A DNA stretch of 64,000 nt from assembly GCA_004557035.1 (NCBI GenBank), contig SFFB01000001.1, positions 39,150-103,149 of the forward strand. The letters run 5' to 3'. Positions 1-8,194 of this stretch are shown piece by piece. The position numbers and the translations under genes were made by a program. The first letter of the stretch is position 1. Each line of letters opens with the position of its first letter. The notes beneath the pieces were generated by a model. It did not search any database, had not been told where the DNA came from, and was given only the letters and a program-made list of their open reading frames with translations. This DNA is from Bacteroidales bacterium (lineage in GTDB: Bacteria; Bacteroidota; Bacteroidia; Bacteroidales; Bacteroidaceae).

Positions 1-77
1 CCGCATTCCGCAAGACTTACGTTCCTTCACGACCGAGCAAAAAAACGGCTACGGCAGCCAGCGACGAAAAATTTTAA
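1..77 (+). CDS. possible 3' tail of an upstream gene (partial)
   Basis: The first bases are open on the plus strand, in one frame up to a TAA at 75-77 with a Lys/Thr/Ala-rich tail ending in Phe. A second frame is open to a TAA near 83, so the frame cannot be fixed. It lies upstream of the rpmE2 promoter. No function can be read from 24 residues. Confidence 0.25.
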   Translation, partial: AFRKTYVPSRPSKKTATAASDEKF

Positions 78-88
78 GCCACTAAACC

Positions 89-119
89 TTTGCCTTTTAG
101 AGAGAAAAACGTAACTTTG
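89..119 (+). promoter_or_regulatory. promoter of rpmE2
   Basis: TTTG at 89-92, a 19-nt gap, then TAACTTTG at 112-119 match the Bacteroidetes primary-sigma promoter (-33 TTTG, -7 TAnnTTTG). The predicted start near 126 leaves a 5' UTR of about 75 nt before the bL31 gene. Confidence 0.7.
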
Positions 120-202
120 CCGCCGTTTCAATCCCATTGCACGAAACAACCAGTTTACCAACAACGCAATCCATTAGAAATCACTAAAAAGACATAGCAA
201 CA

Positions 203-457
203 ATGAAAAAAGGCATTCATCCCGAGAACTATCGTCCCGTCGTATTCAAAGACATGAGCAACGGCGACATGTTCCTCTCTCGCTCTACCTGCAAAACCAA
301 TGACACCGTAGAATTTGAAGGCGAGACCTACCCCGTAGTGAAACTCGAAATCTCAAGCTCGTCTCACCCCTTCTACACCGGTAAGTCCAAGCTCGTCGAC
401 ACCGCCGGCCGCGTAGACAAGTTCATGAGCCGTTACGGTAAATCACAGAAGAAGTAA
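203..457 (+). CDS. rpmE2: 50S ribosomal protein bL31 type B
   Basis: The 84-residue product begins MKKGIHPENYRPVVFKD and contains SSSHPFYTGK, both characteristic of bL31 type B. The type A zinc-binding Cys residues are missing (only one Cys is present), so this is the zinc-independent form. It is part of the large ribosomal subunit near the central protuberance. The length is normal. It has its own promoter at 89-119 and a hairpin terminator directly after, so it looks monocistronic. The next gene on the same strand is unrelated. Confidence 0.96.
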   Translation: MKKGIHPENYRPVVFKDMSNGDMFLSRSTCKTNDTVEFEGETYPVVKLEISSSSHPFYTGKSKLVDTAGRVDKFMSRYGKSQKK

Positions 458-476
458 AATAAAAGCCTTATTCATA

Positions 477-523
477 CGGCGGGTGTATCACCAAAACGGA
501 CGATACACCCGCCGGTGCATTTT
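477..523 (+). terminator. terminator after rpmE2
   Basis: A 13-bp inverted repeat (arms 477-489 and 502-514, CGGCGGGTGTATC and its complement) is followed by a short T-run at 520-523. The stem is strong and the U-tract weak. It lies 20 nt past the rpmE2 stop. Confidence 0.65.
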
Positions 524-570
524 AAGGCGGCCCAACCGCCTTCACCTTCACACCTTAACCCCTTCTGTCC

Positions 571-1770
571 ATGAAAGACGTCTTCCAATTGCGCTGTGAA
601 CCTATTCCTCTCGTGCGCATCGCCCTCATCGGTCTGGGCGGCAGAGGCCTCAAAACGCTGCGCCGCTATGCCTTCATCCGTGGCGCAGAGATACGCCTGA
701 TGGCCGACCTCGACGAAGAGCGCCTGATGGTGGCCAACGAAGAACTGACGCGGACAGGACGGCCCCAAGCCCAACTGCTATGTGGCGAAGACGGATGGAG
801 AGAGGCCTGCCGGCGAGACGACATCGACCTGGTCTATATCTGCACCGACTGGCACACCCACACGCCTATGGCCGTAGAGGCCATGCGACAGGGCAAGCAC
901 GTGGCCGTGGAGGTGCCGGCAGCCACGACCATCGAAGAGTGCCATCTGCTCGTCGAAACCGCCGAGGCCACCCGACGGCATTGCTTCATGACCGAAAACT
1001 GCTGCTATGACCGTTTCGCACTGGCCACCCTCGAAATCTACCGCCAAGGCCAACTGGGCCGACTCACCCACCTCGAAGGGGCCTACATACACCACCTCAC
1101 CGACCAGCGCGACGAAGAAGGCCGACCGATAGAGCCCAGCTGGATGCAACGCAGTCTGCTGCGACACGGGGCCAATCCCTACCCCACCCATGCCTTAGGT
1201 CCCATAGCCCATCTCATAGGCCTGCACCGAGGCGACCGCATGCAGTATCTCGTGTCAATGTCCAACACCCACAAGGACAACGACAACCTCACGCCGCCGC
1301 TTAACACCACACTCATCCACACGGCCAAAGGCGCCACCATCATGCTGCAACTCGACGTGTCGACGCAGCGCCCCTACAACCGCCTGCAAACCGTTTGCGG
1401 CACGAAGGGTTTCATGCAGAAGTATCCGCAACCCACGATTTTCACACCCCAAACGGGTGACACCCTCGTCGGCGACAAGGCGCTCGCCTATGCCAGACAG
1501 TTCACCTCGGGCCACGCCGCACAACTCTGGGAAGAGGGCCACGCCATGGGAGTGCCTAACGAAATGAACTACGCAATGGACGCACGGCTCATCCACTGCC
1601 TCCGCCACGGTCTGCCGCTCGACATCGACGTGTACGACGCCGCTGAATGGTCCAGCCTCAGCCCGCTCACGGCCCTCTCGGCCGCGGCCGGCAGCCAGCC
1701 CACGCCCATCCCCGACTTTACCCACGGACGATGGGACACGCCCGAATGGCAGAAAAACACCGGCTATTGA
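571..1770 (+). CDS. Gfo/Idh/MocA-fold protein of the GH109 glycosidase type
   Basis: The 399-residue protein has an N-terminal Rossmann motif (GLGGRG, residues 21-26) and an acidic MADLDEE strand end, as in NAD-dependent Gfo/Idh/MocA enzymes. The segments TENCCYDRF, EGAYIHHL, NPYPTHALGPIAHL and GTKGFMQKYP resemble family GH109, which uses a bound NAD to cleave alpha-N-acetylgalactosaminides by a redox mechanism. Unlike typical GH109 proteins, which carry a Tat or Sec signal and are about 450 residues long, this one starts almost at the Rossmann fold and has no export signal, so it would act in the cytoplasm. Substrate is inferred only; an ordinary sugar dehydrogenase is the alternative. It stands alone between rpmE2 and a tRNA gene. 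Confidence 0.75.
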   Translation: MKDVFQLRCEPIPLVRIALIGLGGRGLKTLRRYAFIRGAEIRLMADLDEERLMVANEELTRTGRPQAQLLCGEDGWREACRRDDIDLVYICTDWHTHTPMAVEAMRQGKHVAVEVPAATTIEECHLLVETAEATRRHCFMTENCCYDRFALATLEIYRQGQLGRLTHLEGAYIHHLTDQRDEEGRPIEPSWMQRSLLRHGANPYPTHALGPIAHLIGLHRGDRMQYLVSMSNTHKDNDNLTPPLNTTLIHTAKGATIMLQLDVSTQRPYNRLQTVCGTKGFMQKYPQPTIFTPQTGDTLVGDKALAYARQFTSGHAAQLWEEGHAMGVPNEMNYAMDARLIHCLRHGLPLDIDVYDAAEWSSLSPLTALSAAAGSQPTPIPDFTHGRWDTPEWQKNTGY

Positions 1771-1841
1771 CCGACTGCCTCGTCAGCCCGGTCCGGTTGA
1801 GACAAAAATTCAACGGCAAAAGCAAAAAAAGCGGCGAAACA

Positions 1842-1873
1842 CTTGGCAGATACCGGCGAAACCGCTATCTTTG
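1842..1873 (+). promoter_or_regulatory. promoter of tRNA-Lys
   Basis: CTTGG at 1842-1846, a 19-nt gap and TATCTTTG at 1866-1873 match the Bacteroidetes promoter. The predicted start near 1880 leaves a 20-nt 5' leader before the tRNA. Confidence 0.7.
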
Positions 1874-1899
1874 CACTCGCTTAACAGCAATAACGGTTT

Positions 1900-1975
1900 G
1901 ATTCGCTAGCTCAGCTGGTAGAGCACAACACTTTTAATGTTGGGGTCTTGGGTTCGAACCCCAAGCGAATCACCA
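1900..1975 (+). tRNA. tRNA-Lys (anticodon TTT)
   Basis: The acceptor arms GATTCGC (1900-1906) and GCGAATC (1965-1971) pair fully. The anticodon stem CAACA/TGTTG encloses the loop CTTTTAA, giving anticodon TTT at 1933-1935. The T-arm has GGTTCGAACCC. The 3' CCA is encoded at 1973-1975. Confidence 0.98.
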
Positions 1976-1980
1976 AAAGG

Positions 1981-2018
1981 GAAGCCACTTTCACACAAGA
2001 AGGTGGCTTCTTTTTTAT
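1981..2018 (+). terminator. terminator of tRNA-Lys
   Basis: The arms GAAGCCACTT and AGGTGGCTTC form a stem that runs into a T6 tract at 2011-2016. It is a textbook Rho-independent terminator just past the tRNA. Confidence 0.9.
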
Positions 2019-2149
2019 CTATATGACAAAAAGCTGTTTTACTCTTTTTTAAGGCTCAACACCACTGCGCATCCGGCGGCTTTGGCTAACTTTGGCCTGT
2101 CATAAGGACAAGGCATTGCCCATTAACCTCAAAACCGCTCATATCCATT

Positions 2150-2989
2150 ATGAAAAAACTGCTTCTTATTGCCGCCGCTGTCGTCATTGCCGGCGCCGCA
2201 AGTTCCTGCAAGTCTGAAAAAAGCGAAAAAGACACCGCCCAAGACTCCACACTGACTCAAACGCAAGAAACGGTGGCTGCCGCCGGCCAAGACTTTGCCA
2301 CAAAAAAACTCAAAGTGGAAATGGGACAGAAGTCGCGCTACGAGCTGGAGATGGACTATCCCATAAGCGGCAATCCCAAGGTGGTGGACGCCATACGCCT
2401 TTACCTGCTGAAACAATGCAACACGAAGGCCACCGACCTCAACGACCCGATTGAAGCCATCAAGGCTTCGGCCAAAGCGTTCATAGCCGAGGGCGACCAG
2501 GTCCAAGCCGACTTCGCCAACGAAGAATATCAAATGCCGCCCTACACCTGCAAAATGGAAATTGACTTAGAGTGCCACTATCCCACGTTTATCACCTATG
2601 AGGGCGAAAGCTATGTCTACACCGGCGGCGCCCACGGTATGCCGATAGAGATGATTGCCACGTTCGACGCCAATACGGGCAAACAACTCACCTTAGACGA
2701 CGTCATCCTGCCCAACGGCAAAGACAAACTGCTGAAACTCATCCAGAAACACGTGCTGGCCAAAGACGAATACCAGTCGTGCACGCTGAGCGATTTCGAT
2801 GAGTTCACGCTGCCCGCCCAAGCACCTGCGCTCAAACCAGACGGCGTGAAATTCCAATACCAAGCCTATGAGATTTGCTGCTATGCCATGGGCATGCCCG
2901 ACTGCACCATTCCCTACGCGGAGATACAATCCCTGCTCACCGACTACGCCAAGCAACTGATTGCCGGCATAGAGAAAGGAAAGAAATAA
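2150..2989 (+). CDS. DUF3298 (RsiV-like) lipoprotein
   Basis: The 279-residue product starts with a lipoprotein signal ending in AASSC (Cys near residue 20), so it should be lipidated and attached to the envelope. The centre and C-terminus contain YVYTGGAHGMPIEM and a following FDANTGKQLTLDDV segment, the hallmark of the DUF3298 domain; the preceding region (about 60-150) fits the accompanying DUF4163 domain. In Gram-positives this pair is the extracytoplasmic part of the lysozyme-sensing anti-sigma factor RsiV; in Bacteroidales it is found as lipoproteins of unknown role. A TAACTTTG box at 2087-2094 is the probable promoter. It ends at a bidirectional terminator shared with the convergent helicase gene. 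Confidence 0.85.
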   Translation: MKKLLLIAAAVVIAGAASSCKSEKSEKDTAQDSTLTQTQETVAAAGQDFATKKLKVEMGQKSRYELEMDYPISGNPKVVDAIRLYLLKQCNTKATDLNDPIEAIKASAKAFIAEGDQVQADFANEEYQMPPYTCKMEIDLECHYPTFITYEGESYVYTGGAHGMPIEMIATFDANTGKQLTLDDVILPNGKDKLLKLIQKHVLAKDEYQSCTLSDFDEFTLPAQAPALKPDGVKFQYQAYEICCYAMGMPDCTIPYAEIQSLLTDYAKQLIAGIEKGKK

Positions 2990-3014
2990 ACCGGCCCGGT
3001 CTTCTCCAAAAACG

Positions 3015-3056
3015 ACATCCCCGCCACGCTGCGCCTTGCAGAAGTGGCGGGGATGT
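3015..3056. terminator. bidirectional terminator between the lipoprotein and helicase genes
   Basis: The arms ACATCCCCGCCAC and GTGGCGGGGATGT form a long stem in the gap between two convergent genes. T-tracts are short on both sides, so termination strength is uncertain. Confidence 0.6.
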
Positions 3057-3065
3057 TTGGCATAG

Positions 3066-5354
3066 TTACCCGATGACGGTGAGCCGGGCGAACTTGAGGA
3101 GGAGGTTTTTGCTACCGGCATTGTCGAAGTTCACACGGGCTTTGGCGCTGTCGCCTGTGCCTTCAAGCGCCTCGATGGTGCCTTTTCCAAAACGCTCATG
3201 CGCCACCCGCATGCCCACCGAAAGGGCACCGTTGGACTGAAGCGAAGGTCCGGCCGGCGCAGGTGCCACCCGCTGCATCGTGGGCTTGGGCGGCTGCGGC
3301 ACAGAAGGCTTCGACGAAAAGAAAGAAGGCCGGGACGAAAAACCGGACGCCGACGGCGGCTGCGAGAAACGGCCGGAGGGCTGCGCCTGACCTTGATCGA
3401 GATAGCGGGCATCAATCTCACGGATAAAGGGACTCACCTGGCCAAACTCCAGTTTACCGAAGCGGAAACGGCTTGTGGCGTAGGAGAGATAACACCGCTT
3501 TTTGGCCCGCGTGATGGCCACGTAAAACAATCGGCGTTCTTCTTCCATCTCGCGCGGATAGAGTTTGGCGTTGGCGTTTGGGAACAAGTCTTCTTCGAGT
3601 CCGGTGACGAAGACCGTGTCAAACTCCAGACCCTTGGCTGCGTGTATCGTCATGAGCGACACGCGCGGCGTAGTGTCTTCTTTCTCGTCGGCATCGGTGA
3701 GCAGAGCTACTTGTGCGAGGTAGTCGGTGAGGAGCACGCGGTCGTTGCCGGTTTCCTCATAGACCTCGGCCTCGTTGGCCTTGATCGCATTAAGCAACTC
3801 CTCGACGTTTTCCCGCCGGCTGACCCCTTCAGGGCTAAGGTCTGCCTGTAGCTCGGCGCCTATGCCGCTGCGGCGGATGATTTCTGCGGCCAAGACAGAG
3901 CCGCTGTCGCTGTGCAGTCGCTCTCTGAAGCTCACCATCAGTGCCACGAAGTCTTGCAGTTTGGCCTTGGTGCCTTTGTTGAGAGCCAAGCCGAAATCGT
4001 CGGGTGCCGAGCAGACTTGCCAGAGTGACAATCCCGAGGCCGTGGCCGCCGCCTGGATTTTACCCAACGTGGTCTGACCGATGCCACGAGCCGGATAGTT
4101 GATAATGCGTTTAAAGGCCTCTTCGTCGTGAGGGTTGCAGACCAGGCGGAAATAGGCGATGAGGTCTTTCACCTCCTTGCGCTGGTAAAAGGAAAGGCCG
4201 CCATAAATGCGGTAAGGTATCCCCATCGTGCGGAAAGTCTCTTCAAACGAGCGGCTCTGTGCATTGGTGCGATAGAGCAAGGCGATGTCGTCGTAGGGGA
4301 TGCTTTCCCAACCATGGAGTCTATGGACCTCGCCGGCTATCTTGGCACTCTCGTCCTTCTCGCTGTAGGTCTGGAACACCTTGAGTCGCTCTCCCTGCTC
4401 CTGCTGACTATACACCTCTTTGGGTATCTGGCTCTTGTTGTGACGGATGAGGCTGTTGGCGGCGTTGACGATGGTTTGCGTGGAGCGGTAGTTGCGCTCC
4501 AGTTTGATGAGGCGGGTGGAAGGATATTGACTCTGAAAGCCGAGAATGTTGTCGATGCGTGCGCCACGAAACGAGTAGATGCTCTGCGCGTCGTCGCCCA
4601 CCACACAGACGCGGGCGTCGGTGGCTGCCAGTTGGCGGACTATCTGGTGCTGCACGGCATTGGTGTCTTGATATTCGTCGATAAGGATATAACGGAAGCG
4701 CTCGCGATAGCGTGCCGTCACGTCGGGATGCTGTTCGAAGAGCAACCAAGCCTGTAGCAGCAAGTCGTCGAAGTCCATCGCGTTGGCCGCCTTAAGACGC
4801 TGGTTGTAAAGTTCATAGAGCCGTCCGGCCATAGCGACGTTGGCAATGCGGTCGCGCTGGGCAATGGCGGGGTCGGACTGGTATTGAGCAGGAAGTATCA
4901 ACGCATTTTTGGCTTCTGATATCAGTGAAGCGATATGGCGGGGCTTATAGACCTTATCGTCAAGTCCTTGTTCCTTGATGAGGGACTTTACGAGGCTGAG
5001 ACTGTCGGAGGCGTCGTAGATGGTAAAGTCGGAGGGATAACCTGTATAGGCAGACTCTATGCGGAGTATGCGGGCAAAGATGCTGTGGAATGTGCCCGAC
5101 CACACCTGGCGCGCAGCCTCTGCGCCCACTACGCTGGCAATGCGGTCGTTCATTTCGCGTGCAGCCTTGTTGGTGAAAGTGAGTGCCAGGATTTGCCACG
5201 GCATCATACCCTGCGAGATGAGATAGGCTATCTTATAGGTAAGCACACGCGTCTTGCCGGAACCGGCGCCGGCAATGACGAGTGAGGGACCGTCGCAATA
5301 GGCCACGGCCTCCCATTGTGCTTCGTTGAGCGCAGACTGAAAATCAAAAGACAT
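3066..5354 (-). CDS. pcrA: UvrD/PcrA-family superfamily 1 DNA helicase
   Basis: The 762-residue protein carries the SF1A motifs in order: Q-motif NEAQWEAV near residue 10, Walker A GAGSGKT (29-35), Walker B ILIDEYQDTN, motif III VCVVGDDAQSIYSFRGA, motif IV LERNYRST, motif V TIHAAKGLEF and motif VI YVAITRAKK. It unwinds DNA 3' to 5' in nucleotide excision repair, mismatch repair and removal of RecA filaments. The C-terminus is a Pro/Ser/Gln-rich linker followed by a small domain with VAHERFGKGTI, as in PcrA, where it contacts RNA polymerase. The length is normal. It is transcribed convergently to the DUF3298 gene. Confidence 0.95.
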   Translation of the reverse strand: MSFDFQSALNEAQWEAVAYCDGPSLVIAGAGSGKTRVLTYKIAYLISQGMMPWQILALTFTNKAAREMNDRIASVVGAEAARQVWSGTFHSIFARILRIESAYTGYPSDFTIYDASDSLSLVKSLIKEQGLDDKVYKPRHIASLISEAKNALILPAQYQSDPAIAQRDRIANVAMAGRLYELYNQRLKAANAMDFDDLLLQAWLLFEQHPDVTARYRERFRYILIDEYQDTNAVQHQIVRQLAATDARVCVVGDDAQSIYSFRGARIDNILGFQSQYPSTRLIKLERNYRSTQTIVNAANSLIRHNKSQIPKEVYSQQEQGERLKVFQTYSEKDESAKIAGEVHRLHGWESIPYDDIALLYRTNAQSRSFEETFRTMGIPYRIYGGLSFYQRKEVKDLIAYFRLVCNPHDEEAFKRIINYPARGIGQTTLGKIQAAATASGLSLWQVCSAPDDFGLALNKGTKAKLQDFVALMVSFRERLHSDSGSVLAAEIIRRSGIGAELQADLSPEGVSRRENVEELLNAIKANEAEVYEETGNDRVLLTDYLAQVALLTDADEKEDTTPRVSLMTIHAAKGLEFDTVFVTGLEEDLFPNANAKLYPREMEEERRLFYVAITRAKKRCYLSYATSRFRFGKLEFGQVSPFIREIDARYLDQGQAQPSGRFSQPPSASGFSSRPSFFSSKPSVPQPPKPTMQRVAPAPAGPSLQSNGALSVGMRVAHERFGKGTIEALEGTGDSAKARVNFDNAGSKNLLLKFARLTVIG

Positions 5355-5438
5355 ACATATAATAATATAGGACTACCGACACGCCTCCCGGCAATGTCGC
5401 GACAAGGGGAAAATCTCACTGAACGGCACGAAGGATGC

Positions 5439-5858
5439 CTATTGCTTGCCTTTGTCGTGGGCGAGTTTACGTTTGAAGAAGTTGACCCTCATGGTGAGTT
5501 CTTCCTGCAAGGCATGCAACGAGTCAGATGGCGGCACGGCCGTATCAAGTTGCCGGTTCACCTCGGCCAAACGGCTTTGGGCATCGGCAATCTCTATGGA
5601 GTCGAGCAAGAGGATGCCGGCATTGCGGGCGTCGTAGGCCAGTTTGCAGCGGTTGCGCAGTTGCCCCACTTCGCTGCGGGCTGTCTCAAAATCCTGATGA
5701 GCCAGAGCGGCACGCGCTTTGGCAAGAATGACTTGACCCTCGGCCTCCATGGCCGTACGGGCCTCAGACCAGTCGGGATGGGCATTGTTTTGCTGTCCGC
5801 AAGCCGCCACAAACAAGCCGGTGAGGAGGCTGACGGCGAGGTGTGAGATGGTTTTCAT
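5439..5858 (-). CDS. small lipoprotein of unknown function
   Basis: Starting at the ATG at 5858, the 139-residue product has a lipoprotein signal (MKTISHLAVSLLTGLFVAAC), so Cys20 would be lipidated. An upstream in-frame ATG at 5903 would bury the signal and is rejected. The mature part is mostly charged helix with EGQVILAKARAALAHQDFET, resembling a single helical-hairpin repeat. No family was recognised. It lies between trmN6 and the helicase on the same strand, 60 nt after trmN6, and may be co-transcribed. Confidence 0.7.
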   Translation of the reverse strand: MKTISHLAVSLLTGLFVAACGQQNNAHPDWSEARTAMEAEGQVILAKARAALAHQDFETARSEVGQLRNRCKLAYDARNAGILLLDSIEIADAQSRLAEVNRQLDTAVPPSDSLHALQEELTMRVNFFKRKLAHDKGKQ

Positions 5859-5915
5859 ATCGTAGGTATTATTTTTAATCAGAACTGAATGGCAAGGAGC
5901 CAATGTCGAGAGGAA

Positions 5916-6626
5916 TTATAGATAGAAGTCGCCCGTGAGCGATTGATATTCCGGCGTTTTGCGGCCGTCGGCGTCGAAGAGCACGAGGGTGTCGTGGCGG
6001 GGAATCGTGTCGAGATAGGGCGCCTTGACCAGGTGGAGCAAGACTCGCTTGGGCCGCGCACCGTCCTTGGTCACCACCACCGTTTGCCGACGGAGCGAAA
6101 AGCCGGCTGTCGAGGCGGCCATGAGGAAATCGGAAGCCGAGCCATAGGGCCAGACCACTTGAAACGAACCGCCGTCTCGCAGCAGTCGGGCCGCAGCGGC
6201 AATGAGCCGGTCGTAGGGCAAAAGGTCGGCCTGCCGGGCTTGTGCGCGGCGCTTGTCGGGGGCGGCTGTCTGCTCGACGTGAAACGGCGGATTGCTCACC
6301 ACGACGTCAAAAAGCGACGGAGTGGCATAGGTCAATACGTCTGCTGTCTCCACCGTGACGCCACAAGGCAACACACCGGCGGCCAGGGCCACATTGTCGC
6401 GGGCCTGGGCGGCGGCCTCGGCATCAATTTCAAGTCCCACCACTTCTCCGGCACCGCGCATGGCGGCCATCATGGCGATGAGCCCCGACCCTGCACCCAC
6501 GTCGAGCACGCGGCTGCCGGCAGGCACCTCAAACCACGCGCCAAGCAAGACACCGTCGGTGCCCACCCGCATGGCGCAGCGGTCGTGATAAATCCGGAAG
6601 GGCTTGAAATCGAAACAATCGTTCAT
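5916..6626 (-). CDS. tRNA1(Val) adenine-37 N6-methyltransferase (TrmN6/YfiC-like)
   Basis: The 236-residue protein begins FKPFRIYHDRCAMRVGTDGV, typical of this family, followed by the SAM-binding motif VLDVGAGSGLIAMM and the catalytic NPPF motif (VVVSNPPFHV) of N6-adenine methyltransferases. The family methylates A37 of tRNA1(Val). The start at 6626 is chosen because a -7 box lies at 6650-6657 on this strand, so an upstream ATG at 6683 could not be in the mRNA. The target tRNA in Bacteroidetes is inferred from the family. Confidence 0.88.
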   Translation of the reverse strand: MNDCFDFKPFRIYHDRCAMRVGTDGVLLGAWFEVPAGSRVLDVGAGSGLIAMMAAMRGAGEVVGLEIDAEAAAQARDNVALAAGVLPCGVTVETADVLTYATPSLFDVVVSNPPFHVEQTAAPDKRRAQARQADLLPYDRLIAAAARLLRDGGSFQVVWPYGSASDFLMAASTAGFSLRRQTVVVTKDGARPKRVLLHLVKAPYLDTIPRHDTLVLFDADGRKTPEYQSLTGDFYL

Positions 6627-6649
6627 GGGAAGCGTCTGACAACCAACGG

Positions 6650-6680
6650 CAAATTTACGCAAAAAGCGCACAGCCGGCAA
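6650..6680 (-). promoter_or_regulatory. promoter of the trmN6-like gene
   Basis: On the minus strand TAAATTTG (6650-6657) lies 20 nt from a TTG (6678-6680). It places transcription start near 6643, just ahead of the ATG at 6626, and decides the start codon. Confidence 0.6.
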
Positions 6681-6787
6681 CATCTGCCCAGACTCTTTGC
6701 CCTCACTCCTTCACGGCACACCACACCCACTCGATGCGGCAAATGGCTCATTTTGACTTTTTTAAGAGTGTTAATCCATTAGAAAAA

Positions 6788-6818
6788 TTTGTCGGAGCCT
6801 TAAGTTTTTGTAATTTTG
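6788..6818 (+). promoter_or_regulatory. promoter of the M23 peptidase gene
   Basis: TTTG at 6788-6791, a 19-nt gap and TAATTTTG at 6811-6818. The predicted start lies about 16 nt before the ATG at 6841. Confidence 0.7.
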
Positions 6819-6840
6819 CAGGCGAAAAACCACAATCCCG

Positions 6841-7737
6841 ATGCATCTTAAATCTTTTATAAAGCGTTCTGCTTGTTGCTTGCTCTTGGCTGCTTCGACC
6901 GTCACCGCCTTCGGTCAAGACCTTATTGCCAACCAGGCTCCGATAGACCGCAAACTCAAAGCAGTAGACTCTGTTTCGCTTCAACGCTACATATTGACAC
7001 GCTACGACAACAACGCCGTAGACCAGCTGTATAGCTCTTGGAACACCGACAAGGCCCATTGCTATGCCGCCTCGGAAGTGCCCGACAGTTTCCGCATAGA
7101 TTTGCGCGGCTTTGCCATGCCTACACCGAGCCGTCTGGTGACGAGCCGTTTCGGCTATCGCCCTTCCTTCCGCCGCCAGCATAAGGGATTGGACATCAAG
7201 GTCTATACGGGCGACACCATCGTCTCTGCCTTCGACGGCAAGGTGCGTTGTGCCAACTACGACGCCGGTGGCTATGGCTACTACATCGTGGTGCGTCACG
7301 ACAACGGCCTTGAAACGATCTACGGTCACCTGTCCAAACATCTCGTGGCCGCCAACCAGGAGGTGAAGGCCGGCGAGCCCATCGGCTTGGGAGGCAACAC
7401 GGGCCGTTCTTTCGGCTCGCACCTGCATTTTGAAACCCGCCTGCTGGGCGTGGCCATCAATCCCGAACTGCTCTTCGACTTTCCCAATCAAGACGTGACG
7501 GCGGACTATTTCGTCTTCCACAATCCCGAGAAGGGCACCAAAGGCTCTGTCGCCAACGACGGCCGCAGCCAGTTGGCACAAAATGGCGGCAAGGCCACTC
7601 ACTTCTATCAGGTGAAACGTGGCGACACGCTCACCAAAGTAGCCAAAAAGCTCGGTGTGAAAATGGAGGTGCTCTGCCGCAACAACAACCTTACGCGCAA
7701 CAGCCGTCTGCGCGACAAACAAATCTTGAGATACTAA
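6841..7737 (+). CDS. secreted M23 metallopeptidase with C-terminal LysM domain
   Basis: The 298-residue protein has a Sec signal (hydrophobic stretch, cleavage near TAFGQD). The M23/LytM domain covers roughly residues 95-215, with zinc ligands in HKGLDIKV and the HLHFE motif. A LysM peptidoglycan-binding repeat forms the C-terminus (FYQVKRGDTLTKVAKKLG). Such proteins cut peptide cross-bridges of peptidoglycan or act as regulators of amidases at septation. Both zinc motifs are intact, so it is probably active. It has its own promoter and a strong terminator. Confidence 0.93.
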   Translation: MHLKSFIKRSACCLLLAASTVTAFGQDLIANQAPIDRKLKAVDSVSLQRYILTRYDNNAVDQLYSSWNTDKAHCYAASEVPDSFRIDLRGFAMPTPSRLVTSRFGYRPSFRRQHKGLDIKVYTGDTIVSAFDGKVRCANYDAGGYGYYIVVRHDNGLETIYGHLSKHLVAANQEVKAGEPIGLGGNTGRSFGSHLHFETRLLGVAINPELLFDFPNQDVTADYFVFHNPEKGTKGSVANDGRSQLAQNGGKATHFYQVKRGDTLTKVAKKLGVKMEVLCRNNNLTRNSRLRDKQILRY

Positions 7738-7776
7738 ACAGCCGGTCGCCCAAAAGGCACACGGCCATCCATACAG

Positions 7777-7813
7777 GCGCCCGTCTCGTCGAACGATGAG
7801 ACGGGCGTTTTTT
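7777..7813 (+). terminator. terminator after the M23 peptidase gene
   Basis: GCCCGTCTCGTC and GATGAGACGGGC form a 12-bp stem with a 4-nt loop, followed by T6. Confidence 0.9.
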
Positions 7814-7974
7814 GTGGGCTCACGGCAAAGACAAGGTCTATCCGCGACGGTTTGAAAAGGCGGGTCGACCGTGACAAAACCCATCACAATTTTGCCCAAA
7901 TACTTTTCCGGAAAGCCTCCGAGCAGTCGCGGCGGCCGATTGAGGCAAGAAAAAAAGGCGACCTTAGGGAAAGG

Positions 7975-8127
7975 CGCCACGGGAATAAGGACAGAAATTT
8001 CTGCCATAAGGACAGGAAAAACGCGCCTTATCCCCGTACGGGCCGAAAGGCACAAAAAAAGAGGCCGTCGGCCTCCTCTTTCTTTTATCCTACGTCAAAA
8101 ATAACGCAGGCAAGTGATAGAAAAAAA
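7975..8127 (-). repeat. dispersed promoter-hairpin-palindrome element, copy A
   Basis: On the minus strand this copy reads: A/T-rich -33 (T7 at 8121-8127), 19 nt, TATTTTTG (8096-8103), a purine-rich stretch, a GAGGCC/GGCCTC hairpin (8061-8078) with a T7 tract, then the conserved block with CCTGTCCTTATGGC. It lies past the DUF1573 stop and points toward the end of the M23 gene. The whole 380-nt gap between these genes contains no convincing ORF. Confidence 0.75.
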
Positions 8128-8194
8128 GACAAAAGCGAAAGACTATGCCCAAAGCGACAAAGCGCCGCCGCCGACAGGTCGCGGCAGCCGCCGG

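Noticed and set aside
6748..8055. 435-codon minus-strand open frame
   Set aside because: It covers the M23 peptidase gene, its promoter and its terminator on the opposite strand, and has no recognisable domain.
7975..8127. insertion sequence remnant
   Set aside because: The element has no transposase remnant or flanking direct repeats visible, and all five copies keep promoter and hairpin features.
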